A DNA stretch of 64,000 nucleotides, taken from NCBI GenBank assembly GCA_900175165.2, contig FWWN02000376.1, forward strand, positions 1 through 64,000, written 5' to 3'. Shown in pieces: positions 10,450 through 21,279 of this stretch. The position numbers and the translations under genes were made by a program. The notes below the pieces were generated by a model that was not told the DNA's origin, did not search any database, and was given only the letters and a program-made list of their open reading frames with translations. Position 1 is the stretch's first letter. Every line of letters starts with the position of its first letter. Origin of the DNA: Rhizomucor pusillus. Its lineage: Eukaryota; Mucoromycota; Mucoromycetes; Mucorales; Lichtheimiaceae.

Positions 10450-13414
10450 ATGAAGTTCAACAACTTGGTCAGCTTGTCAGTCACTGCGGCTGCGCTGCTA
10501 CATTACGGCACGTTTGTCAGCGCTAGCCCGTTCTTTCATTTTGACGATGTAACCCCCCAAGACAACTGTCAAGGTACGATTCACGCCGTTAAGTTTTACA
10601 TCCATTCATTCTGACCGGGCATTCCGCACTCTAGATGTACGCATCACTTTCCCCGCTTCGCAAGGTAAATTACCGTCGTCGCACTCGTGTCACTAGCAAC
10701 AAATTTTCTGACTCGAAAATAGACCTCGTCTTTGAGGAGAACAGCAAGCACGTTGTTGCTTGGCAGATTCCTACCGACTACCCTGCTTCCCAAGTCAACT
10801 TGACTATTGCCAACGATAGCAACCAGGTGTCATATCTCGGAACCTACGGTAAGCTCAAATGAATTTCCTTTTTTTCTCGCTAGCAAGAAAACAGATCGCT
10901 CATTGAATACACAAAGATGCAACCCGTGGAGCGTCCGACGAAGTCCCTTTCAGTCTTGGTAACGCTGAATCTGGTATGTAAATGTAAAGGAAGCATCTGC
11001 GAGTCACAGTACTTCTCTAACCGGAGATATAGGCGAATACAGTGTGTATCTTTCGACGATCGGCGGCAACAGTAACTGCCAGGTTAAATCCGTGCCCTTC
11101 ACTATCGAGAAGCGCGTGGAAGCGACAACTCCTGTGCAGCAAGCCGCGCCAGCTGCGACGACGCAACAACAGCAAGAGGATCAACCACAGGGAAGCGCCG
11201 CTGTTCAACAGGAGCCGACCTCTGAGGATCAAACCTCGGGACACATAGATGACCAGCAGCTCGAACAAATTCTCGAGGAGATAACTGGCGACAAACACAC
11301 CAACGAGGTCGACGATAAACTGGAGGGTGCTATCGACAATATTGCCAACTCGAAGACCACAGATGAGGGCGATGCACAGCCAAACATTGACCAAATCGAG
11401 GGCATTCTTCAGGAGATTGCCAAGCAGTCTAGTCAAGCCAACAACGGCAACGATAAACAGATTGGACAGACCAATCAGTCTCACAGCAATGATGAACAGA
11501 TTGAAAAGATCCTGGAAGACATTGCAAACAATGAAAAAGAATCACACGATAACGATGCTGAAATCGATAAGATCGTTCAGAACATTGCAAAGAGCAGCGA
11601 GACTGTAAACCACACCAACGACGCCGAGATTGATAAGATTGTACAGGATATTGCAAAAGAGGGCAAAGCTTCATCGCACAACGATGACGCCAAGATCAAT
11701 GAAATTGTTCAGGATATCACAAAGAACGGCAAGACTTCCTCGCACATGGATGATACCAAGATCGACGAGATCGTCCAAGGTATAGCCAAGCAAAGTGGTT
11801 CAGCTCAAAAGAGTGACAGTAAAGATTGGGATGAAATGATCGACCAGCTTGATGAATACCTTGACAATGATAAGAAGCCTCAAGCAACGCACAAGAACGC
11901 TGCAGCAGAGGAAGACCATTCTGAGATCAAGACTTTTGATGATTATATTAGAGTAAGAAGACATGGAAAGAGAAGTAGACAACGAGCGATTAAACGCTAA
12001 ACTGAATTTGCTGCAGAGCCTAGATCAGGATTATACCAAATACATTCACAACAACAAGGCTACCGAAAAGGAAAAAGTCACCCACAAAAACTCTGTAAGT
12101 GACGACCCTATCGGCGCTCCTCAACATGTCGATTCGCCATACTTTACAAACGAGGATCGACGCACGCATAGCAATGCTGCGAAGATCAATGGTGCCTCCC
12201 ATATTGATTCGCCTTACTTTACAAACGAGGACCGTCGTACCCGTGGCAACTCTAACTCTGCCTCGCACGTCGACGCTGCTAGCCCTTACTTCACCAACGA
12301 AGATCGTCGCACTCACGGCAATGCTGTAGGAAACGACCACTCAGACGCCGTTGAAGATTGGTCTGCCGAGGAAATTCCTGCTACAGAAAATGAATGGCAT
12401 GACGACTCTGGTGCTGCCAACGTTTTCGACCACTCCAACCAAGGTGAGTGGTCTGCCGAAGAGTACGACGATGCCCCCGCCTACGATAAAATCGAGTATG
12501 ACCCGCATGTCAACGAGATAATGGAAGGTCAATGGACTGAGATTGGCGACAACGGTGTAGCAGTCCATCCTGATGCCACCGAGTGGCAGGCCGAAGAGAT
12601 CGAGATTGATAACGACCATGTTGCGGAACATACCAACGACTTTGTTGAAGGCCAGTGGATGGAAATTGGCAGCGAGGATGCAACGCATGCAGACGCTGCA
12701 GAGTGGCAAGCCGAAGAGATTGAAGTTGAAGACAACTACGAGCCTTTGCACACGAACATTGTCGAAAACCAATGGACTGACGAAATACAGACACCTGCCC
12801 ATGCAAACGAGTGGCAATCCGACGAGCCGCAGGGCCACGCGAACGCTGTCGTCGAGAACCAATGGACCGAAATTGGCGGCGAGGACGAGGAACCTGCACA
12901 TGCTGACAGCGCAGAACAATGGCAAGCTGAAGAGATCCAAGTGGACAACGACGCCACTTGGCACTCTGAAGGAGAAGCGCAGGCACACAGCAACGATGGC
13001 TCCGCCTGGCAATCCTCAGACGCAGACAAACACGACGACGTTGCCGAATGGCAAAGCGAGGTTGTAGACGAGCACGGCAACGTCGCTGAGAGCAGTTGGA
13101 CTGAAACCGGAGTGAACGAACAGTCTCATCAAGACGCTACCGAGTGGCAGGCAGAAGTAGTTGAAGACTCGGCTGAACACTCCGATAGTATTGTCGAAAA
13201 CCAATGGACCGAGATTGGTAGCGATTCGGAAGAAGAACAAGCCGTTCACGATGACGCTGCAGCGTGGCAAACCGAAGAAATCGAGCCAGAAACTGAGGCC
13301 AGCCACGTCGATGCTAGCTGGCACGAAGATAGCCCCATCTTTGGCGGTGGACCGCAATCCTCGCACGTGGATGGCGGTGTGCCCATCTTGTCAGCTGAGC
13401 AGTTCATCAGCTAA
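10450..13414 (+). CDS. Secreted Kre9/Knh1-like protein with three kinds of internal repeat
   Basis: Six exons (10450-10573, 10635-10664, 10723-10848, 10917-10973, 11033-11952, 12017-13414) give 884 residues in one frame. It starts with a signal peptide (hydrophobic LSVTAAALLHYGTFVSA). Residues about 40-140 form a beta-sandwich-like head beginning DVRITFPASQ and ending SVPFTIEKR, as in the Kre9/Knh1 N-terminal family of wall proteins. The dibasic KR after it is a possible Kex2 site. Then follow 22-residue helical repeats (EIDKIVQDIAK), three SPYFTNEDRR modules, and an acidic Trp-rich array alternating QWTEIG and EWQAEEIE. No GPI signal or C-terminal membrane segment is present, so the protein is probably released or wall-bound. 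The head suggests a role in wall glucan; the tail function is unknown. Confidence 0.85.
11551..11814 (+). repeat. Four 66-bp tandem repeats encoding 22-residue helical units
   Basis: Exact 66-base spacing places unit starts at 11551, 11617, 11683 and 11749. Each encodes [ND]DxxIxxIVQxIxK followed by a Ser/His-rich spacer. Looser relatives with the same ILxxI pattern extend upstream to about 11250. The heptad-like spacing of Ile/Val suggests amphipathic helices. Confidence 0.8.
12131..12312 (+). repeat. Three SPYFTNEDRR coding repeats
   Basis: The decapeptide SPYFTNEDRR is encoded three times (starting near 12134, 12209 and 12281), each followed by a Thr, a basic residue and a Gly or Ser then Asn. 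The DNA differs at third-codon positions while the peptide is unchanged, which implies protein-level selection. Every unit ends in a dibasic RR. Confidence 0.8.
12355..13330 (+). repeat. Acidic Trp-rich repeat array
   Basis: About ten degenerate units carry either xQWTEIG or xEWQAEEIE cores, separated by spacers rich in His, Asp, Ala and Asn (HADAAEWQAEEIE is typical). The array is strongly acidic, with regularly spaced tryptophans. Confidence 0.75.
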
Positions 13415-13697
13415 ACTAGTTGGTCTGCACACTGCCCCCGAGTAATATCCACTCTTTTTTTCCTTTTGATTTGTCTTCCCTGTCACTGTCATTCCCACAC
13501 CCACCTTATGTATTCTATTGTTCCTTTAGCACTAAAGACGAAAAAGAAAAAAGAAGATAAAGAAAAGGGTACAATTCTTTCGTCTCTTTTTTGTACAATG
13601 TCGAGTAAAAGAGCGAAAAAAAAGGTGTTAAAACTCGTATGTAATCTGCTGTTTATGCCAAGGGTATCGAAAAAGAAAGAATATATAAAGGAGACAA

Positions 13698-14664
13698 CTA
13701 GGGCAACATAGAAGAATCGACTGGATGGTTAACAACAATGCGCACGGATCTGCTTCCTCCTTCCAGCTCGTCGTCATCATCGCTGCTTGGTGCAGATGGC
13801 CAAGGTATCGGACGTGGAGGTGTCGGCGGAGATGGAGATAGCAGGAATGATCGCTGACGAGATAGCCGAAGTGGATGGCTTGAAGAAACAGAAGTAGGGC
13901 GGGGAGGAGAAGGAGAAGGAGAGGATGACGATGACGATGACGATGATGATAATGATTCTGAGACTGAAGTACCCAGCATGCTCAGCTGCTCCCGGATCCG
14001 CCGATGGGCAAGCGTAATGCCCCTTTCTATCGATTGGAGTCGTGTGGAATATGGTGGTACTTCAAGAAGCCGATCAACAACTTCGTGTCCAGAAGAGGAC
14101 GAAGATGATGATAAAGATGCTGCTGATGCAAGTACGGCTGGAAGATCTATGTAAGGAAAAGCGAAGCCCGGCTTTAGCTTTGCAATTCACTGCAAACCCT
14201 TTTCTTCACACATTACCTTCTGTTATAAACGAAGGAATGGCAATGGAGTCTGAGCCTAGCGTGGCACGAGTAGCTAGAAACTGATCTAGAAGTGTCACAG
14301 TAAACTCTAGTTGATTCAACAAATCTTCCTTTTCATCGAATCGTTGCTGAACGAGCCGATCAAGATTTTCATCAGAAATCTGCTCCCGTTGTTGGGCAGA
14401 GCTCGACCGAGACGATCGAGAAGCAGGCGATATTCTTGCAATGTTTCCTCGAAGTGCCAGTGTCAGCGCTCTGGATCGACGATTAGCCATTGCCGCTTGA
14501 TGGGCCCGTGCTCTAGTGTCGCTCCCTGCCAGCAGAGACGGAGGACGTTGACGAGCACTGAACACCATTGGTCGTCTACTTGTTCGACAAATGTTGCTTC
14601 CATCATTATCTTTGGAGCGTATGTTATCGTCACGGTCGCGAGGTTTCCAAATAGGTAGGCCCAT
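13698..14664 (-). CDS. Unrecognised Ser-rich protein with central helical segment
   Basis: Two exons (14664-14217 and 14146-13698) joined by a 70-nt intron give 298 residues in frame. The N-terminus is Arg-rich and disordered. A helical stretch (DRLVQQRFDEKEDLLNQLEF, then TLLDQFLATRATLG) spans the intron region, and a second helix (LQSIERGITLAHRRIREQL) follows. The C-terminal third is low-complexity Ser/Pro with an acidic patch. I do not recognise the family. The two helical blocks flanked by disordered tails suggest a scaffold or adaptor, but that is only shape. The start ATG is the first in the frame after a run of stops and a T-rich stretch. Confidence 0.6.
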
Positions 14665-14788
14665 AAGTAAAAAAGAAGGTGTGAAAAAAATCTTTTGTTG
14701 CCCTTCGATGTTGGCTTTTTTCCCTCATTGCGAGAAGGTATCTGGGGACATGCTCCCCTGCACGCAAGAAAATAATTCAATACTATTT

Positions 14789-14833
14789 NNNNNNNNNNNN
14801 NNNNNNNNNNNNNNNNNNNNNNNNNNNNNNNNN
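14789..14833. other. Assembly gap (45 N)
   Basis: A run of 45 ambiguous bases lies between two minus-strand genes, in what is probably 3'/5' flanking DNA. It does not interrupt any gene model proposed here. The flanking sequence (14665-14979) shows no coding signal. Confidence 0.95.
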
Positions 14834-14979
14834 AGAGAAAAAATACTGATCAGCTAAAACAAGTAAAAGATAAAAGACCAACGTTTATTGATGACTTGTT
14901 AGTATAGAAGGGAAAGTTGATGTCTTTAACTGATAACAAAAGACTGCCATGCTGAATGAGTTTGTTGCGGGAGGTATTT

Positions 14980-17574
14980 TTAGGAGGTGGTGTCGTGATT
15001 ATGGGAGCACGGACGCGAGCTCGCTGAAAATAGATCACAAGGTCAGATTATGAGACTAATGCATCGGAGCATGGACGTACCTTTCACGCTTGCAGGAGAG
15101 CTATCCACAGATAAAATTACAGAAAGAACCGAATCGGCCACCATATCATTCATTGCATTGCCAATCCATTCCAAGATGACCTGGTTCGGCTTGCTGGACA
15201 CTTGCTTGATGTCGATAGTGTCAAAAACCCGCAAAACTGTGCCTTTCTCTCCATCCGTGCTAACTTTGCCCAGATCGGTCTCGTTAACAGTACCAAACAT
15301 CATCTCAAGATGCCATTTCAGGAGACTGATATTTGCATTGAACGGCACTATCTGCCGCTGCGTAACAACAGTAGTGATGAGCCCGCCCAGCTCATTCAAG
15401 TCCTCTGGTGACATGATGTTTAGCTGGAAATCCTTGGCTACTAGGATACCACTGAGTGGCTCGTTTTCGGTAGGATATTTGGCTGCCAAACGTCCAATAG
15501 TCTAGTTTGCATACACGTCAGTCCTTTGCTGGATAGAAAGTACGCTGTTCTCAAAGAAAATAGCTCACCTTTGCCATCTTTTCACCTCTAAAGTGCAGCT
15601 TGACTGTCTCGCAGTTTTTCGGTGTATGTATCTTGACATTCTCCTCCTTTTCAGAGAATCTGCTTTGCAAGGCCGATTTCAGACGGAACATAGCATTGAC
15701 TTCACCGTGTACTAGCATCTATGAAAAAATTACATTCGTACCGAGCTTCAACCTTTCACAATATTGTACAGACTTACCACATGGGGTGCTCGAATTTCTT
15801 CAATAAATTTGCTGTTTTGTGTAAAGTCAACGTGCGCTGAAAACGAGATATAATCTACAGACATGCGCAGAGGTATTTTCCGGCCATCCATCGCAGTAAA
15901 GTCTGAAGGCTCGTTCATTGCTTGCTGTGATAATTTCCAGGTCGTCAGGTGGACGTTGTACGCTGGTATTGAATCGTTACACTAGACTTACCCTTGCTAA
16001 TGTATTTTCAACACAGTAACCAGTAATGACCAATCCATTCTTTTTATCCGGTGCCCATCGTTCAAAGAGTTCTCGAGATAAACCATTTTGCAACATACCA
16101 GGACTTGCCATCATAACGCAGGGTCCAGAATCTTCGAATTGTTCCACATTTCGCAAATTGCTAATATGCTTGAACACGAATGGATTGGATATGGCGAATT
16201 GCTTGCGAATTCTGGCATTCATCATGTTGATATACGTCTGGTATACTGCCATACACTTCTTTGCTAAGCTAGAGGCGTAGTAGATTGGGATGCTATCGAG
16301 TTCTGGATGCGCTTCCCAGTACTCGTCTAGAATAAGCAGCAACTCTTGGGCACGGCCCAATGCAAACACAGGCATCAAACATCGTCCTCCACGACCGACA
16401 ATGTCATGTACCAGAGCTAAAACAAATTAGTCCAACGAGTTGCATAGATGTATCTTTGAAACTTGACTTACATGTAAACCGTAATTCCTTTGCTAGTCTT
16501 GGTTCGTGTGATTGGACACCATACGTACTTTCGGTGATCAAGACATCAACTGAACCTTCTGGTTTCTCTGCCGCCATTAAATGTCTATCCTCTTCACGAG
16601 AGTAGTCTCCGGTGTAAAGCACCTTGACACCAGCAATCTCGATAAGGAACATGGCTGCTCCCAACACATGGCCCGCGTTGAAACCTGTAAATTTGATGCC
16701 TTCAACTTCAACTTGCTGATGGTAATCAATTGCTTCGATACGCTGGAACGAGTTGATCAAGTCTTCTTCGGTGTATAATTGCTCCTCGTCGCCAATATTG
16801 CTGGGTAAGATTGAGCATATGAGCTTCAATGCGAGTTCAGTTTAAACAGTACCTGACGCGCACGTAGTCACTGAGCAACCATTTGTAAATTGCCTTAGTC
16901 GGATGTGTCATGAAAACTCGTCCTTTGAATGAAGTCTAAACATACAAGTTAGTACACCACAAAACGAATATACGCAAACGGCATCACACCTTTTCCATAA
17001 GATAGGGCACTGCAGCTGCATGGTCGACGTGGAAGCTAAAGACGATCCGAAATATCAGCATTATTCGATCCAAAGAAGGAATTCCTTTACGTACTGAGTT
17101 ACTAGAAGAATATCAATACTCGCAGGATCGATTTCGTCAAAGAAAGGTAGCGAGGACAATCCACTGTAAGCAGGATGGATACCGGCGTCGAGCTTCAGAT
17201 TAAAGAACCCAAAGAAAACGGAAAAAAGACGAAATGAGTTGAACATGTTCTTTATTATTGGTATATTCAAGAAATACACTGCAATACTTATTTCTGTGCA
17301 TGTCTTCCATCACCCTCTTTGCAAGGTCAATAGCAGCCATATAGCTTGCGCAATCACGATGCAAGATTTTTGCTGTTGCTGCTACTGCTGTTGCACATTC
17401 ACCACCCACCCAAGAATGAAAGCATCAACCTACCAAGACTGTTTTTCCTTTGTACTCTAGCAAGATCGACGACCGTCCCACTTCATTTCCAGCGCCGAGA
17501 GGTGTCAATTTTAGCAGATCATTTTCGTCAGCTACAGGAACCTCCAATTCTGCTTTTCGTTTTACGCCTGCCAT
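14980..17574 (-). CDS. ysh1/cpsf3: Pre-mRNA cleavage endonuclease CPSF73/Ysh1
   Basis: A multi-exon gene starting [14 protein letters not shown]. The metallo-beta-lactamase part includes [12 protein letters not shown], the DAGIHP loop and, once an intron is removed, the zinc motif [14 protein letters not shown] (HxHxDH, intact). Then come [14 protein letters not shown] beta-CASP blocks, [50 protein letters not shown] and FSAHVDF. The C-terminal domain ends SSPASVK followed by a short Cys/His tail; I place the stop at 14980-14982 from the phase-1 last intron. CPSF73 cleaves pre-mRNA at the poly(A) site in the nucleus within the cleavage and polyadenylation factor. All catalytic residues I can check are present. 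The second intron (17193-17433) is unusually long at 241 nt. Confidence 0.92.
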
Positions 17575-18095
17575 GGTGGGATACTTGTAAAACGTTACCA
17601 AAGCTGGAACCGTCACGGATCTGGCCCCAAAAGCGACAGCTCAATTCGGGGTTCAATCATTTCGGGAGATGTTCATCCTTCAATCATTTGAAGGTGATAA
17701 GTGGCCAGCCATGACCACCGATTGCTAATCCAAATGTTCTTGGCTTTATTTATAGACTTCCTCAGATTCAATAATATCCACTTTGTAACCTTTGGTTTTA
17801 CTCAAGTCGTCCCATATTAAGAGACATTCACCTTTCAGAACTAGGATCTGTTTTATAAACAGCATTGAAGTCAAAGTCGTCAAAGATTCAACAGTGGGCG
17901 TAGTCGTCGAATTTGCTTCGGACAGACAATAATTATCTCTGTAGCTGATGTGGAGGAGACCGAGAAAACGGTTTACAGCATAAACGTATGCGTTCAAATC
18001 CAAAACGCTTTGAAGTGTTGAAGTTACCAATATTCGTATGACTTACAAATTGATTCTTCTTCCCTCTCTTTTCTGCACTTGATTCGCTAAAATTC

Positions 18096-18538
18096 ATGGC
18101 TGATCCAAATTCATGGAATAACTCGCTTGTTCTTCATCTATCTCTAACCCGCCAATCTGTAGCATTGATTTGCTGTTCTTCGTGTTTTGCTATACCTGCC
18201 ATTTACTCATTCATTTTTTTATTTCCACACACTTTCAGAAAGGCTTCATTCCACAAGATTTCCAAACGTTTGCCAATCATGTTCTTTCCTACGATAATGG
18301 ATGTATTCTGAGAATCGGCGAGGAAGGAAAGAATGCAACGGACACCGTATCTCAAACTGCAGCTTTCAGACCTCGGGACAAGAAGAATGATCGTCAGAGA
18401 CTTTTCCACAGGGGATATAGCTTGCGTAATGGAAATTCTGGCAAAATGAGGTGTACAGTGCTCGACATTGACGAATTGCCACCTACAATAAGCGTCGGAT
18501 ACCGATCCATCAGTTCGCGTTTGGTCAAAGTAAAATGA
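18096..18538 (+). CDS. Possible small orphan protein, two exons
   Basis: Exons 18096-18158 and 18239-18538, joined across an 80-nt intron ending in a pyrimidine-rich TTTCAG, give 120 residues in one frame (start MADPNSWNNSLVLHLSLTRQS; later FRPRDKKNDRQRLFHRGYSL). There is no signal peptide once the intron is removed, and no known motif. It is supported only by the in-phase junction and a plausible acceptor; the donor GTAGCA is weak. It could be a chance open frame. The flanking 17575-18095 has no other gene I can support. Confidence 0.35.
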
Positions 18539-18845
18539 GCGGCTTCACACATATTTTCTTATTTGAATGCGAGTGAGCTCAAAATCGAACAGTAAGCTGC
18601 TTTTCTTAACCATCATTGGCAGTTTACAACCATCTTCAATATTTCTGAGACGTCTTTTTCATCTTGGAACTCCAGAAGTAACGATGGAAATCGATCGACC
18701 CAGCGATCTGGGAAGGCCGGGATTCACGGAATCCGAAACATGCCGCGGTGGGAGCGCATAAATCGAAGTTTTCCCGACGGCGGATGTGGTCACTCCCAAA
18801 GGACAAATCATTCGTTTTTCTTTGCTACAGTTCTAAAATTATACA

Positions 18846-18851
18846 TTATCT
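18846..18851 (-). promoter_or_regulatory. GATA-type motif just upstream of the GATA factor gene
   Basis: TTATCT reads AGATAA on the minus strand, a HGATAR site, about 22 bp before the ATG of the GATA factor. Many fungal nitrogen GATA factors bind their own promoters, so autoregulation is possible, but one hexamer is weak evidence. The rest of 18539-18872 shows nothing recognisable. Confidence 0.25.
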
Positions 18852-18872
18852 ACCTTTTCTTCGTCATTCGAT

Positions 18873-20962
18873 ATGGCACCGCTTGTGCTCAAAATCAAAG
18901 GCAATAAAAACCTGGCACAGTTACCGGTATTCGATTCTGAGGACGAACTATCGAAAACTTGGCGGGTATGCACCAAGGTCAAGGACTCTCTAGAGAACGG
19001 ATCGCGGCTCGAGAATCTGTCATGGCGACTATGGTTCATTCACAATGTCCAGGACTCAAAATCGCAATCGCAAGAGCTTTCCCGCACCACCGTACGTAGT
19101 CTTGAGAAGGAGGGAAAGGTCAGCACCAGCAGCAGTGCCAGCAGTAGCAGCGTTGGCAGCACCGGCAGCACTCAGTCCACAAAGCAGCAAGTCCAAAAGA
19201 CAGACACAGGAAGCAGCTCTCAGCAACTAGACTTTCAACAATTTTCATCATTGCAACAAGCACAACTACAACAAAAGCAACAACAACAGAAACAGCAGCA
19301 ACAAATGCTATCCCAACCGTCTATCCAAATACCATCTCAGCTGCAACCGCCTCCAGTTTATGCCCAACAGCAACATGCCGTATCCCAAGCACAGCCGTCT
19401 TCCACAAGCGAGTCAGTTCCAGATGTTCATGAAGCTGCATGCAGTGTATCTTCATTGCACGAAAATATGGTTTCTATGCCAACAGCGACGAGCATTGCCA
19501 CACCTGCCTACAGTATACAACAACCTGCTCCTGACTATCGTCAGAATTTTGTCTTGCAGCAGTTCACATCTGATCAAGCCAACGATCAAGTTGTGGAACT
19601 CGACGATATATTTGGTGAGATCGAAATGGACGGTGTTGTCAACCCGACGCCTAGCGAGCGAGCCATGGCAGACGCAGCTCGGTCCTTTGACGATATTGTG
19701 CCGATTGATAACTCTTACAATGTTTCTGTCTTGAATACTCCACAACAGCAGCAACAGCAACAGCAATTAATATATCACCAACAAGAACAGCGGCAACAGC
19801 AAGCGACACCAGCTTCACAACCCCAGCAGCAGCAACCGCAGCCACAAGCACAGCATGAACATCAGAATGCAAACGCTTATCAAGCTCAGACTTACGCTAA
19901 TCAAATGATGCCTAATCAAACTTCAATGTACCTAAATAACTTTAATGCCTTTGGATTATTCGCAAACAATCTTATGAGCAACAGCTCGAAAGCACTCTAC
20001 GTGCCAGACATTCCTCCACCTGTACCGAACGTCACGCTTCACAACCGAATTCTATCCATGCTACCTCCCGAAAAACTCGCCTCTGTAGAGCGTTTGCTTT
20101 CGCCACGAGCACCGAGGTCTCCACCGAGAATGGCACCAACGAACTTGCAACAACTGGAACAACTTTCAGCACAGCAGTTACAACAGCGCCAGCAAGAAGC
20201 AGAGCCAAAAGTCCAGACAAAAGAGGCTCAGAAACAGAACAAGGATAACGTGCTACAGCGGCATCACAAGGCACATAAAAGGCAGCCCAGGACTGGCCGT
20301 CCAGGCGGTGCAGTGGTCAATACAATGCCGTCGGAAGGCGAGCAACCTATTTGCAGCAACTGTGAAACTACAACAACACCGCTTTGGAGACGTTCAGCAA
20401 ATGACGAGCTGCTCTGTAATGCCTGTGGCCTATAGTAAGTTGTCATTCGTCTCTCGTATTGCGTGGTTTACGTCCACCGACGATGTACTCACAATATTGG
20501 TTAAATAGTCTGAAACTGCATAATGCGCCGCGACCAAAGCATATGAATCAACAATCAACAGGAGCAGAGGGCGATAATGGTCCTCTGAATGTGTGCACCA
20601 ATTGCGGAACGGATACTACGCCGCTGTGGCGTCGTGACAATGAGGGTGCTCCGCTTTGCAATGCGTGCGGTTTATAGTAAGTCTTTCTTTCTCCGTGCAT
20701 GTGAAAGAGTAGGCAGTTGTGGAAATAAACATGAATTTATAGTCTAAAGCTTCACAATGCTCAGCGACCGCTATCTATGAAAACCAATGTTATCAAGAAA
20801 CGCCAACGTGGGGCCGACAGCCAGCAGAATGCACCCAGCTCCTCATCCTTCTCCAGTAGCACTGGAGCGAAGCGAGCGTCCAAGAGGTCCCGCAAGGAAA
20901 AGGACCTCGAGTCGTCATCGGCATCATCGTCACCTCAGCATCAAACCACCTTCGTCTTGTAA
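18873..20962 (+). CDS. areA/gaf1-like: AreA/Gaf1-type nitrogen GATA factor with two zinc fingers
   Basis: Three exons (18873-20434, 20509-20676, 20743-20962) encode 649 residues. Near the N-terminus [17 protein letters not shown] marks the conserved region of AreA, Gaf1 and Nrf-type nitrogen regulators (DUF1752). The middle is Gln-rich, with many glutamine runs, as in transactivation domains. Two GATA fingers follow close together: C-x2-C-x17-C-x2-C at about residues 493-525 ([16 protein letters not shown]) and about 549-581 ([15 protein letters not shown]). Each continues YLKLHN and a basic tail. Such proteins activate genes for secondary nitrogen sources. Most Dikarya members have one finger, so the tandem pair is noteworthy. 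Both fingers are cut by an intron at the same codon. Confidence 0.9.
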
Positions 20963-21133
20963 TACCATTACTTCTCGACCCTACACTTCTGTTGTCTCAC
21001 ACAATCCATACAGCCATACACTCTTATTTGCATCTTCTGTATATAATCAATGAAAAACCGGTACCTTTTTTGTTCTTCAGTTCAATCACAATCTATATAT
21101 GTATGAAAGGTTTAGTAACTACAATTGACTGTC

Positions 21134-21161
21134 AAATGAAAAATGAAAAATGAAAAATGAA
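21134..21161. repeat. Four tandem copies of AAATGAA
   Basis: A perfect 7-bp microsatellite, AAATGAA x4, lies in the 317-bp gap between the GATA factor and the thioesterase gene. No function is evident. The rest of that gap (20963-21279) shows no coding signal. Confidence 0.9.
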
Positions 21162-21279
21162 AAGTGCTTACCAAACAATGCTTGAATGTATGATTTGGAT
21201 TCCCGCCCACGAAACTACGACAGCAAATCAGTCAGCAAAAATACCCCTTTTATCTTTTTGACAGAAACCGCTGTGCACG

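Noticed and set aside
12341..13012. 223-codon minus-strand open frame
   Set aside because: Antisense shadow of the Trp-rich repeat array; open because of the repeat's codon pattern.
17941..18008. tRNA-like A and B boxes (TAGCTGATGTGG and GTTCAAATCC)
   Set aside because: The T-arm cannot pair and no acceptor stem forms around them.
17746..18094. Possible small minus-strand protein ending SEEVYK, with a start opposite the orphan gene
   Set aside because: The exon beginning MNFSESSAEK and the later frame do not join in phase with any GT-AG intron I could find.
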